Shown here: in pieces, positions 46,990-59,565 of the stretch | How positions within the stretch are numbered: the stretch's first letter is position 1 | Layout: each line of letters opens with the position of its first letter | Assembly (NCBI GenBank): GCA_037043015.1 | Contig: CM073327.1 | Coordinates: 10,522,727-10,586,726 of the forward strand | From: Bryum argenteum | Lineage: Eukaryota; Streptophyta; Bryopsida; Bryales; Bryaceae | DNA: 64,000 nt | Direction of reading: 5' to 3' | The notes under the pieces: generated by a model | Seen by the model: the letters and a program-made list of their open reading frames with translations, nothing else | Told to the model about the DNA's origin: nothing | The model's database searches: none | Position numbers and translations under genes: made by a program

Positions 46990-48490
46990 CAACCATTGTT
47001 TAGCGATTTTATATTTTTTGTGTATACGAGCACGTGGGCACTATTTTAAACTTGGAGTTACGTGTTCGGAGCATACTGTGACACAGATGTGAAAGAGGTT
47101 GTCTATATATATGCCCTTTTTTTAGTGCATAATTGATGCTTTCTATCATTTTTCGCTTTGAGCTATTTCAGGTTGGATGAAGTTTTCAATGTGAGTTTCA
47201 GGTGTTTACACGGGGAACATGCTGCCTGGAAAAGTTTTGAAGTAGGAAACAGTTTTTAGAGAGGATTGATGGCATTTATTGAAGAAAGCATTGCATGGTG
47301 GCCACTCATAGATATAACAGACCAAATTGTGTCTCTTTGTTGGGAGAAAACTGCTTCATTAGCTCTGAAGGCAAAGTCGTTTTTTAGTATGTGGACAGAT
47401 GTTTATGGTGTCGAGTGCACATCGTACCATTCTTTTTTCATCACAAATGTTGGGATGAACACTTTATACAACACCGGTCAAAAATGAAACACCCCCAGTC
47501 ATCTTCGTTCGAAGATACATAGAGCTTCCCCATACCACGGTACTGTATATTCACTACCAACATTACAGTATAGGGTGCCATTCTAGGGCATCATTTTAGA
47601 AAACCGAGGTTTCCACCCTCAATAGGTTGTAAACCCATGCGGAGAAATTATGGCTTCTAATCACAAACAAGATGAGATACACAAGTCCCTCTTGTGCACA
47701 GGCTCCCTTGTAATAGGGGTTACAAGTATATCATCCACAGCTTCCTCTGATATTGAGTGTCATCTCTCTTTTTTATGATTTTTGCCAATGTTCGAGATGG
47801 TCAATCACCTGCAATGAGGACAATGCACCAAATATTCCCTCTCCTTGTGAGGCACCGCCTCCTTATCAGGGGATAAATTTGGTGTATTGCCCTCTACACA
47901 ACTCATTGTTGATGATGAGTCCAGGAATGATGATTTCACTTGCTTTAGCTTTCCACTAATTTTCCCCATATACAAAAATTGCTTGCACTAATTTTCCCCA
48001 TGCACAAAAATTGCTTGCACCAGTAACATCCCTGGAGATCTGATGCGAACAGCTCAATATATAGTTGCTTAACTTTGGACCACATTGAAATAGACAATGT
48101 AGAAACCATTTTGAACTTGAAAGACTGTCAGATCACTATGCCCCGTCATACTGAAAGGCCTTTCCCAACGTTTTCTGAGTTTTCGATAAGATCACCAAGT
48201 ATATAACATGTATGTGGAGTCAAAATTTGACATCAACAATACAACAATTATTATACTTACGCTTAATCCTGGCTTTTTGACCACCTACTAGAACAATACC
48301 ATTAATTGATTAGTGATATTAGTTTGAAAAAATCACGTAATGTAAAATAACATCAGTTCACCACGTATAACAAGTTCAACCACTGACCCATCCCACATCT
48401 GGTCATAAACTGGACAAGAAACGTTTCAAAGGCAAGTGTTGCAATAAGAAATGCTCGAGTTCATACACCTAAATAGTTAAGAGTGAAATG
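46990..48490. other. intergenic between BAHD copy 2 and the membrane-protein gene
   Basis: It contains the BAHD 3' flank (still similar to 40900-41220) and a tandem of about 32 bp around TTTTCCCCATATACAAAAAT near 47952-48018. A 73-aa frame at 47266-47487 has no recognised motif. Confidence 0.45.
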
Positions 48491-48496
48491 TGTACA

Positions 48497-51400
48497 TCAT
48501 CGTTCAGAAGAGGAAAAGTATATCACTAAAAAGTACACAAGAAATCCAGCTACTAAGATTCCACCATAAACGAGTGTCTGAGTAGACTGTACTGGCCTCA
48601 AGTAAAGCACCTTGCAGCAGCGCATTGAATCCCTCTCCGCTGCTATCATATGTTCAACATAGCTGCAAGAGAAACACACAATCAGTAAAATCACTCGACA
48701 AAAACAAAAAGAGGCATGTCATAATAAAGGCACGAAGGGAAGAGAAGAGCTAGCTTACTCTTGGGTGAACAAAGCAGACTGCATGACAGTGGAAGCATTC
48801 CCAAGGGCGTGCTGGATCTGGTGATCGTAAAGGAGAGACGACACTTGCACGAGCTGATCTTCCAAACTGCTCAGGTAATTCTCTAGCCGCTCCACTTTGT
48901 CATGCGGCAGAGGTGCCGGCAGTGCTGTCCTCTTCTTGTAGAACTTGTCTATCCAAAGCTCCACCTTGTTTTTTTGCTTCTCCCCTTTCACCTCGTCTCC
49001 TAACGGTGTGCGAAGGTAGTCACTGATGAAGTCTTGAACGTGATCAGTTGACTCCTTGATTGTTTTTAGTGCCATATGCACACGAGCATACACTGCGTTT
49101 CGCTGCACCCAGACGTATCTCAACAGTCAAAATAAAAATAACTCTTCTAGCACCACAGAGATCAAAAATTGCTCCTTATCATGCGGAGGTGCCTTAACAG
49201 CTAGTATTGCAGAAGATTCAAGCTTACTGCTATCAAGTAGGAAGTAAACATTTTATGTATTTTCTCTTCACGCTTAGCTTTAAATTCCGAATCATGGGTT
49301 AACTTTATAGCATAGTATCAATTTACTATGTTGTTACAGAGATGAATCAAAGACAAGAGGTTTCCCATTATCTGAATCCTTAACAAGTTGCACAATCTGC
49401 TATTAAGAATCCTTTTGAGCATTGTGATGGTTTGACTGTTTGATTGTGAGGTGCACAACAGCTAATAGTGCAGAGGATCATGCTTACTCTTGCGGTGTCG
49501 CGCAGAAGGTGGCTCACAGTGGGCGTATTTGAAAACGGGCCAAAAGGATGATGACCTGAAGCCCATAGCCAGTTAAGGACAGGGCGATCATGAATGTGGG
49601 ATGCTCTCTCATAAGGTGCCACTAAGCCGCCAACAACAGCCGCAAGCCCAGCCACGATATGACGTTGCGGGGAGTTTGGTACTGTTTTCATTTTCTTCGT
49701 TTCTGACACGGCACTGCCACATTCAAAGTGCATCAGAATCGGTCTTGCTGGAACCATAAGGTTGATGTGTTCAAACATAAGAGTTTGTTGAACTCACCTG
49801 AGAGTGATAGGGTCTCCAGGATGTTGTAGTACAAAAACAGCATCATGGCTTACCCACATGAGATTCTCTCCTTCCATCATCAGCTGGGGATCTACTCCAT
49901 CCAAAGATAACACAAACCTATAACACAAGCGAACGTCAAGCTATGAATGCTTCAATCGTTCATGATGTACGATAGCTACCATGAACAAGCCTACAAAACC
50001 GTACAGGTTGATGAGTACTTACACAGGAAGTACTCGAGTTCCGTGGGACTTCGCAACCGGATCATTTAAATAGTCTGAAGGCCTGCGATCTCGACCATTT
50101 CTTTTGGCCTCCTTTTCCTGTCTTGTGCTTCCATAAGGGTTCTTTTGTAATCGTGACTTAACCACATGCTCTTCTGGCTCGGGTGGTGTTTCCCAGTCGA
50201 AATTCTGTAATTAGCCCATTAATTTGCACGTCAGATAAGTTAACAATGAAAAGAGCCAAATGCTGGGAAGGTGTTCAAGTGAAAAGAAAGTCTCATTAAT
50301 CTCAAGGTTTGAAACCAAAAGCGGTCATACATTACCTGTGCCTTTTGCCTGAAATATCTCGATGAAAGTTCTGGGTCAGCCATTTCCAGAAGACCCGCAG
50401 CAAGTACGTCAGCAGAATGCCGCATCTCCTGCATCGCCAAGCAATTGATATTTCAACAACCGGTTTCCTACAGAGAAGACTTCGATTGGTATACAAGTAC
50501 CATAACAAGTAGATGCGAATACTCTATGAACTATACGTAAGATCTGTAAATGATACGGACCTCTCGCAACACAGCCCCGTCGAGGAAGGTCAAAGTTTTG
50601 GCATGGAAACGGCCATCATCACGAGTATCGTGAACGGACATTCCCCGCATGGCCTTAGCCACAGCCATCGCCAGGCGTTCGTGATCATGTAAACTGTGCA
50701 CCCCTGCAACTACCATGACCTCTTGCCCAGGTTGCAACATCGTTTTGACCTGCAAAAACGAGAGGTTACTGATAGCCGACGACCTTGGAACACAAGACAA
50801 AGCCAGCCTTTACAACTAGAATGATAGGGGACACATGAGCCATATTGCAGATGGCTTAAAAGCTTCTGAAATGGATGTTATTTACATCAGAAGCATAAAT
50901 CATAGGTAGAGACTTCGATCAGTGATTGCTCCTCATACGATGACTATGTAGAATTCGAGAACTGATAATACCAATACATCAACATCTGCTAAAGTGAACA
51001 ACAGCTATAAGAAGAAGTCAATATTGACAAGGATCCTCTCAGATGGAAAAGCTCGTCTGCTCACTGCTATATTATACAAAGGAGCTAGATGAGAGGCTGA
51101 GCTTACCTGATTTCTGATCTCATCCACATCTATGCTGTGATTACTTCCAGGCTGGAGGAGATTATAGTGCAAATGGTTACGTAGGACGATGATGGGCACC
51201 AGCAAGCGTGATGATACATCAACCGTATCGAATCTGTCAAACATCAAAACAGACCAAATATGTAATCGAAAGAAGCATGAAACGTTGGCCATTCAAACAG
51301 AATAATGAGGTATATTACCTTACATCCGGCGCTATGACGTGCTCCAGAGCAGACACAATCGTTCCAGATATTTGACCGCAAAAAACATTCTCCACGACGG

Positions 51401-52959
51401 CAGGGTTGACGACGGGACGTCGTCTCGGAACTAGTAGATTCTGAAGCCTTGGTACTGTCCGGTGCCCCACACTCCCCTCCTCAGATTCCAGTCTCCCATA
51501 CGAGCAAGGTCCTGCCGAAATATCAATTACCGCATACCTGCAGTAGATACATACATCAGCTCCCTTGAACCAGGACTGTAATAGCATACATACACAATGC
51601 AGCACTATACACATTGCTAGAAATCATATTGCTTGGTAAAGATCATAGAAACGTATACAGTATCAAAATCAAGACTCTGTTGATACTCAGCACATCGAAG
51701 TGATTGGATTCCAAAAGGTGCAGTAATCGTTCCACTGCTCTTCTGTGGAGGTTTTTATTTCATGCTGCTTGTTCTGAGAGGCTGGACTAACAGTGCAGAA
51801 GTACTTTTTTAGTCATGAGTTGGAACTGCACCTTCCATGACTAAGCCAGACTTGGGAAGCACCACCTCCATTATACCGGTACCGATACAGATAATCAGCT
51901 TCTTGTTTGGCAAAATCCTCGGGAGAGAGTTCAGTCACACTGCCGAGACTTAATCCTCCCGTTGCATTCTTTTTCGGATCCATCCTAGCCTGCACATTTC
52001 TGAGCCATCAGAGCCGCTGCAACACAATGCCCGTCTAAAAGTACTCTTCTAGCAATCAACTTTCTAGCTTGCGGGCATACCTTGTCAAGGTTAAGAATGA
52101 AAATTGCGGTAGGCAAGGCCTTGTTAGGGTCATCATCTGCACTTGCATCAGGCGGAAGTCCGAACAAGTAACTGTAGAGCCTATCGAAAGTTGGCTCCAT
52201 GGTAGTAGCCTCAACCTCGAAGCAAGGAACTTCCCTGCCGAATTCACTCTGTTGCACAGATCACATTAAATAACGCATGAATATTTATCACCACAACTGA
52301 TAGTACAATGCAAAGCATGAAAACGAAAAGAGTAGAGAATGAGGTACCTCTCTGGCTACACCAGCCTCCACCATACTATGCCTTACATCATCTTCAATTG
52401 CAAGGAGCTCAGTTGGCCCGACCTGAAAAACAAACACAGCTCAACCGCATTGCACTTTCAAACCCTAAAAAAGTCAAAAACCCTAAGGGATGGGAATTAC
52501 CGGAATAACATTGTAGCTCATGTCGAATTCAATGTCGAGCCGTTCGCCGGTCTCCATACAAGAAGGCCGATGCGTAGGAAAAGTAGACCGCATGTGATGG
52601 TGCAATTTATCGTGGTCCAATTGGAACCGATAGCCTCCATCGTTCAGAAACCCTACCAGCACCACATTGACCTCCAGTGCGATAGGGAAGGGAACCTAGA
52701 ATAGTCCATCAAATGCGAAGCTTAGCTGAGATAGTACTGAAAAGTCGAGGAATCAAGGGCGAGTGAGTGAGAGTACCTGTGTGCGAGAATGCAAAAGCTC
52801 GTGTGTGAGCTTGCGGACTGTTTCCCGATGGTCTTGGAAGCTTCCGTGGTGCCATTGCGGGTGTCCGGGGTCTCTTCGAAAGGGCTCCTTGTTGGCAGCT
52901 TTCGCTACTACGAGAAGGCTGGCGAGGACGATGAGGAGGATCGATCGCCCGTCCATCAT
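48497..52959 (-). CDS. plant membrane protein of the DUF7906 type, 14 exons
   Basis: Exons in minus order are 52959-52777, 52695-52501, 52422-52348, 52248-52081, 51989-51832, 51537-51319, 51233-51107, 50749-50561, 50428-50336, 50204-50023, 49917-49798, 49713-49488, 49102-48759 and 48662-48497. All have GT-AG borders and consistent phases, giving 814 aa. An N-terminal signal peptide (ILLIVLASLLVVAKA) and one C-terminal membrane span (LVYGGILVAGFLVYFLVIYF) indicate a type I protein of the secretory system, with a large luminal or extracellular part. The family assignment rests on remembered resemblance to the plant proteins typified by At3g28720/At5g58100. The biochemical role is unknown; one relative has been linked to pollen-wall formation. 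The exon 13 acceptor was chosen after GGTGCAG to keep frame; an alternative 21 nt upstream breaks it. Confidence 0.85.
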
Positions 52960-52999
52960 TGTCGCCGCGAACTTTAGATTTCTTTCAGCTGCTGCAATC

Positions 53000-53597
53000 T
53001 GATTCCATCCCGAAGATGAGCATCGATCAATCGATTGCCGCAGCAGAACCCTTCTTCGAGGATCGGACCCCGCTCACGAAGTGAAGCTTTGCGTTGACCC
53101 TTCCTTGCCAACTCAGCCCAATTCTCCCTCCACGTCAGCGCATTTTCCATCCAGCTCAGCCTAAGCTTCCTCCACCTCAGCGGACTGATCTAAGCGTAAA
53201 CATCAAGTTTACTGCAAGTTTACCAAATTGGTTACTACTTGTTTCATTTTGGTAAATTTAAATTGGTTACTATTTGTTTCAGTTTTGTTTCAATTTGGTA
53301 AATTTAAATTGGTTACTAAAAGACCCCATAATTTAAATTTTGTAGAGGCACTACAAGAGTCCCTCGTCTTTTAGGGGCTAACTTTAACTATTTATTTTTA
53401 AAAATTAAACAGAGATTATTTTTACAATGAAGTTCTTAGTCAAGTATTAGTCAAGCTTGCAAAATTTGAGAAAGAAAAACTTATAAGTTCATCACTGGTG
53501 TTGTGAATGAGTATTTGTTTTCTTTGGTTGTAGGTATCTAAAAGACAATGGGCGTCTCTATCAATTTTGCGTGTACCCTTTTAATAAGGTTGGTTGC
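53000..53597. other. upstream region of the membrane-protein gene
   Basis: It includes C-rich CCTCAGCGGA-type repeats near 53130-53190 and a local direct repeat of AAATTGGTTACTA units at 53223-53330. An isolated TTTTAGGGGCTAAC near 53372 looks like one end of a decayed TTAA-type MITE. Confidence 0.45.
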
Positions 53598-54032
53598 TTA
53601 ACCCCTAAACGCCCAAGGGGGGGTAAAGCTCCTAACAATTGGTAATAATGCTGATTTTTTCAAAACTGCGTAAAAACAAATAAAAGATGAAAATGGAAAA
53701 TCCAACCGTAGGATCTTCTTTGGAGCATGGCAATTAGTATGATCACCAAGTTGCATGCCATTTGGAGGTATGGATTTCAAGATCCATGCAAAAAAGGGGT
53801 AAAGATCACACCACCAAAACTTTCATGAAAAATCTCTTTCGCCCACTCTCACAAATTGAGGATCAAGGTTTTTACTATTTATCCAAGGAGGGAGTAGAGT
53901 AAACTCACCGAGGAGTTGAGCAAAAAACACGGCGGATGAAAAATCGATGGGATGAAAGCGGGGTTGTGCACCAAAGACGGAGCCTCACATCCAAAATGTC
54001 GAAAAACGACACCGTGGGCGCTTAAGGGTTAA
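53598..54032. mobile_element. TTAA-type MITE, 427 bp
   Basis: TTAA at 53598-53601 and 54029-54032 flanks CCCCTAAACGCCC and GGGCGCTTAAGGG. Just inside the right end GTCGAAAAACGAC matches the block inside the left end of the 35-kb element, tying the size classes together. Confidence 0.9.
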
Positions 54033-54540
54033 TGCTTGATGAAGGAATTTTCAATTGAATTGAATTGATGTAGGCGGCTAGTTGTAGAGTCTTTGATTTT
54101 ATGCTTCCTGATGTAGAGTTGGCAATTATTTGTTGAGTAGCTGAAGAAACAATAACTTGTACTTTTTGGTGTACTTGTGTTGATCTTGATAATTATGCCA
54201 CATTATTTGTAAAATCTATTCTCATAAGGTTGCGACAAGCTTGTACCAAGACATTGTTTTGGATTGATGTTCTGGTTGATGCAAGAGTTTAATTCTTTGT
54301 GCAAGGTTTTAGACTTGGGGCAAGAAAAGAAAAGAATAATGAATGGAAGATACATGGGAATGGAGGGCACTATTCAAATGAATGTAAGAGATATTACTAC
54401 TCAAAACATTTTTTTGTAATGATTTTTCATATGTAATAATTTTTACTTTTTTGTAAAAAGTAGAATGTGTACTTTAAGTTAGAAAAAAACTATCCAATCT
54501 TAATTAACTTATGTGATTATTTGAATGTGGGTATTTTTAG

Positions 54541-55009
54541 GATGAGGGTCACGAATTCATGACTTCAAAACTTGCTGATATCATTGCATTGGAAACAACA
54601 TGTATGGAAAAGGACCTTGTAATCTCACACAAGGATGCCAAGATACAAGAGTTGAAAGAAATCAACTTACAAAAAGATAAAACAATCAAGTCTTTGGAAG
54701 AGGAGTTGTATAAAGGTTGACTTTATGGACTAAGATTTATCTACAGTTTCATTTGCATCACTATGACTTTGCGTTGTACAACATTTTGCAAATTTATTAA
54801 CGAGCAATTCATTTATTGCAGCAAATGCCAAATTAAATTATTTGCAAGCTTCGATTCCTTTCAAAAATAATTGGATTGGAGATCATCCAACTCGGTTTGT
54901 TACATCAAGAGGTGAACTACTACCAAAGCTACATGAGCCATCAACGCTAGTGAAGCTACCAAATCCACAAGAGTCTGAGTTACCACTATGGGAAAGCAAT
55001 GCATTCAAG
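54541..55009 (+). CDS. exons of an unknown coiled-coil-like gene, partial
   Basis: Two segments, 54541-54715 and 54822-55009, have matching GT-AG borders and phases. The first is a lysine/glutamate-rich helix (KDAKIQELKEINLQKDKTIK). The second reads NYLQASIPFKNNWIGDHPTRF, then PNPQESELPLWESNAFK. A further segment near 55157-55240 repeats the ELP-x-LW-type exon. Neighbouring exons could not be fixed, and no start codon or stop was established. It may be a lineage-specific or decaying gene. Confidence 0.4.
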
Positions 55010-56301
55010 GTTGGTTAATGGTTGATGATTTTTTTTTCTCTTGAATTCAATTGATTTAATTAGTATTAATATTACTCTAGACAATATGTTTATTCTTGAT
55101 AAAAAATAATATAAAAATGAATGAACTAACATCAAAGTTATGATCTTTTCCATAAAGACATGATCCTATCGAGGTCATCCGGGCTACCAGAGCCATTGGA
55201 ACTGCCAGAGTTACGATCGTGGGAAATCAGAACATACATGGTTGGTTAATTGTTGATGATTTTTTATGTGTTCATTTTTTCCCTTTTTAGGTACGTCAAT
55301 TTAATATTTGTATTACCCTCTACAATATGTCAATATATTGAAAAAAATTGAGTACAATTAACTAACGTAAGATTTATGGGTTTTTGTTCAGGAGGCGGTG
55401 AAGCAACTACAAAATCCTTAGAGATTTTTTGGAGGTGTAGATAAATCCAAGGCATCACTTGATGAAAGTGTTTGTCGTTGGGTCAATGATTTGTTGGCTC
55501 TATCTTTTTCATGGGCAAAGACTATTTAAAGACTACTTAAACATTTAATGAACAATTTTTTTGGGAGTGAAAACAAGGTAACCAAAGGCTAAGTTCTATT
55601 TGCTTTTCTATATGATTATTAGAGAGAAGAAGTATAATTGTAAAATATATTTAAATTGAATTGAGAACGTGGATTAAGTACTTGATTGGTAAGAACAATC
55701 AAAATTTGGACAATGAAATAAAATAGCTTCACATTTTCTTGTTACAAAAAATAAAAATCGAGTGGTGTATTAATCAATTATGTAATTTCTCTGTGCTCAA
55801 AACAAAGTCTCCCATAAAACAACAAATTAATTTTGAAAAAATTAAATTATTTTTTATTAGATTGTACAAATAGAGGATTTAGACTTTAAATACAACTAGT
55901 CGTAGGTGAATTTTTTTGAGAAACTCCTCCTCTCGGTGTTACACTTCAATTCTTTTAATGTGTTTAGTTCTTCTCTAGCATATCAACATCAGCATAACTA
56001 AATATTAGACAAGCTTTGATTCCTTAGGGCTAGCATTAACTCCTACACCAATGAGGAAGCTCTATTTCGATGGTCCCAACTCAAAAACCAGCCTCCCCTC
56101 GTGAAAATAGGCCTCGAGAGACATATATGTATATATACAAAACTCGTTCTCAAATACGGGAACAGGATAAAGAACAAGTTCCCAGACACCCCTATCCACA
56201 GACAGACGACACAATACAATCCAGGTCCCCACCTCGCTCACCTTCTTCGTCTCCGAGGTCACTCGAATTGCAGCTCGAATTCCAGCTCTCGTCACCTCCC
56301 A

Positions 56302-57861
56302 ATGGCGGCAGCGGCGTCGATTTCCGCTGTTTCAGCGAGCTTAACGAGCCTCACACTGCACAAGTCGTCCAAGCCAGCAACTCACACGGTCACAGCAGCT
56401 TTTCCCGCTTCATTCAATGGCCTCAAGGCTGCTTCTACCAACAATGCACCCGTGGAGTTTTTCTCTCGCGTGGCAACGCAATTGAATGCTTCAAGCTCTT
56501 CGAGCTCATCCCGAGGAGTGGTGAGCATGGGGCCCTTGGAAGCGGGCGTGGGCATGATGGGCACCAAGATGGGCATGATGACGGTGTTCACTGACGACGG
56601 GAAAGCTGTGCCATGCACTGTTGTGGGCTTCCATGAGGGTAACATTGTTACCCAGGTGAAGACGGACGCGACCGATGGTTACACTGCTGTTCAAGTGGGT
56701 TATCGCCGTGTTCGTGACCGGAAATTGACCAAGCCTGAGCTTGGGCATCTCAAGAAGGTTGAGGCTATTCCCATGCGCCATTTGCAGGAGTTTCGGGTTG
56801 TTTCTGCTGATGGGTATAACCCTAGTCAGCGTTTGGAGCTTGAGGAGATTTTCAAGGCGGGTGACTTGATTGACGTCGTGGGGAACAGCATCGGAAAGGG
56901 TTTCCAAGGTCAGTGCAGCTCGACCTAATCTCTCTTGATTCTCAAACTTACCGCTGCAAGCAATTTATTACCAGATTAGTGAGAAGAATGGAAATGACCT
57001 TATTCCCAATCAGAGTGAGTGAATTGCACACGAAATAGATGTGCGAATGCATTTAGCAGGACAAACGAACAGGAGCTCATAATCAGCTATCACAACATCC
57101 TTGATTACTCCACATCTCCTTGTGTTCATGCAGGCGTTTCCCCCTTTGCTAATTCGACAATCACATTCTTGAAACTCATTGTAAAATCGCATATAGGCAC
57201 TAAATACATCTTGGGCGAAGGCATGAGCACTATAAGATCTGAACACTTCGTAAGCGAAGGAGCTCATAATTAGCTGTCCTTGTAACTTCACATGCACCTT
57301 CTGTCAATCCAATGCGTTCTTCTGTTTGCTAGTCCAGCAATCACATTCTCTAATGGACAATGCATGAATCTGATTACATCAGAGTATTGTATTGTTTTGT
57401 TGTAAAAATCTTCAGTGCTATCATCTCCCAGAGTAGTCATCTCCCAACTGGTTCTTAAATCCGTGTCCCTTCATGTTCCAAATGGATCTACTGCGAGTAG
57501 GGTTCTGATAATGTCGTTAATTCAAGGTATATATTCCTATTTTAGCGATTGAGTTTGCTTGGATTGTGCAGGTGGTATCAAGAGATGGAACTTTGCAAGA
57601 GGACAGATGACTCACGGTTCCAAATCAAAGAGGCAACTGGGATCCATCGGAGCTGGAACCACGCCCGGGCGAGTGTACCCCGGGAAGAAGATGCCTGGGC
57701 AAGTGGGAGGTGGCAGGACCAAGATCCGCAAGCTAGAGATCGTGAAGGTAGACACGGAGCTGCGTGCTCTTCTCATCAGAGGATCCGTTCCTGGGAAGCC
57801 CGGAAACTTGCTCAGGATCACTCCTGCTAAGATCGTTGGCAAGAACATCCCCAAGAATTAG
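56302..57861 (+). CDS. RPL3: plastid ribosomal protein uL3 (L3), nuclear-encoded
   Basis: Two exons, 56302-56908 and 57572-57861, encode 298 aa. The first about 85 residues are Ala/Ser/Thr-rich, a chloroplast transit peptide ([20 protein letters not shown]). The mature part begins near [11 protein letters not shown] and follows bacterial L3: [76 protein letters not shown]. The intron splits the conserved GFQ-GG loop. Known role: an early-assembly protein of the 50S subunit near the peptidyl-transferase centre, here for chloroplast ribosomes. The ATG is the first in a context after CTCCCA. Upstream frames lack support. Confidence 0.96.
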
Positions 57862-58375
57862 GGTACACACACGCTTCCGTTGTTGCAATGCTTTCTTACT
57901 TATTTGATGACAAGATTACTTGTGGAGACTCCTGCTCACATTTGTAACAACAGTTGCTAATTAGACTAGTGGTAGGTTGAATTTTTTTAAGGACAGGTAT
58001 AGTTCATGCAGTGTTTACTTTGAGAAATCGGAAGGCCCGTGATTGATGGTGTCTCTGCAGAAGTTTTATCAAATTTGAGTTGGGCCTCATCTTTTTCTTT
58101 CCAGTTTCGAGGACATTTTCATTTGATTCTTGAACTCAAATTCTTGATACACACGCTTCCGTTGATGCACTGGTTTCTTTCCTTTGTAAATCAAGATTTC
58201 TATGGAGTCCTGCTCAAACCTGCTAGTGGTAGCATTAAAAGGATTCATGTAATACAAATTGTAGTAGCGATCAGGCATAGTTCACTTAGTGCTGCTTTGA
58301 GGTAACACATGGCCCGCGAGCGAGGCTGTCTCTGCAGAAATTTTATCGAGTTTGAGTTAGGGCCTCATCTGCGGT
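57862..58375 (+). repeat. tandem duplication of the uL3 3' flank
   Basis: Blocks ACACACGCTTCCGTTG, GTCTCTGCAGAA and TTTGAGTT-GGGCCTCATCT occur in the same order at about 57866-58095 and 58149-58375, a direct duplication with a period of about 285 bp. It probably covers the 3' UTR and poly(A) region. Confidence 0.7.
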
Positions 58376-59565
58376 TTTGAGTAGACACATGAGCACATTC
58401 AAGTCAGTTGAATTTTCAGCAGGTTCTTGACTAATGTATGTGTTCATCGGGTGTGCCGATGCAAAATTTGACAATATTCATTGGGTAATAATTGTCGTTT
58501 TGCTTTGAACTCGATGTACATCTCTAGTCTATTCAATTGCTTCGAGGCAATGAGCTTTGCCTTAAGAACAACAAATAAATTTTGTATGCGTCCGCCACCC
58601 ATTTCCTTGAAACAAAGGAGAGTATGGAAAGAGCTCCAGCTCGACTCTTATGAAACTACTCCTTCAGTCGACCTCCAAGCAAGATTTAAGTTCTCTAGGA
58701 CTCCTCAGTATCAGAAATCCAAAGATTGAGATCCACTTGAGCAAGGAGCAATGAGGGGTCGATCGAGCCTCTAAGAATTGGCAAATCATAGTATTTTGCA
58801 GCTCAGCCTCATTTCGGTAACTTATCATTCTTGCAAGAAGATTTGGAACAAGCTTGTAAGATGAGCCAATGGCACGTGGTATTGACGCATATTGCACAAA
58901 AAATTATGTTCCTTCTTTTCCCTTAATTGATGCAATTCTCCGACCTCGTAACTCCAAATCTCCTTCTAGGATTAGGAGCAAATTTGGTCCTCTATGAACT
59001 GTAGGCTCGGCTTCTCAGGCCTTCTTTCTCTTCTTTTTTCAATTGAGTCAACTGCAATATTCCTCGGGTCAACGTGGTGCAGTTCGGGAAGCCTTGTAGA
59101 TTACGTGGTGGAGTCGATCACAATTGCGGTGCCGGCCCGCTATTCAGATCAGCTACTTGGACCACTCCAACAATGTCAACGTGATGGCTTTTCCTCACAA
59201 ACAGACACGTTCACAGCTTCGAAGCGTCCGTCACGACTTTAGCCAAAGAATCCACAAACTTGCTCCAGTTTTATTCTCACATTCCCTTACCTCCAGCGAG
59301 ACCCCTGCAAATTACTCAAAATTCTTCCTGAATAATCAGTACTGTAGTGTCATACGATCGACGAGGTCGCAAGTGAACTCCAGCTTTGTCTTTGAATTCT
59401 AGCCCTCGACCCATTTGGTCCTGGTAAGGCAATCGAGCTTTTGTCAGGATTACGTTTCTGGAATTAGCTTTTTTTGTGACCCGAAATTCGATCATGGGAG
59501 CTTGATGTTTGAATTTTTTTGGGTGATTAGGGTTTCGTGGAATTGATGTGCAGGGGGTTGTGGAT
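58376..59565. other. intergenic and quinone oxidoreductase promoter
   Basis: No gene recognised. The 5' UTR of the next gene carries TTAGGGTTTCG near 59527. Confidence 0.45.

Noticed and set aside
56070-56594. Alternative 174-aa frame overlapping the uL3 start
   Set aside because: It overlaps the transit peptide of a clearly conserved gene in another frame and shows no motif.
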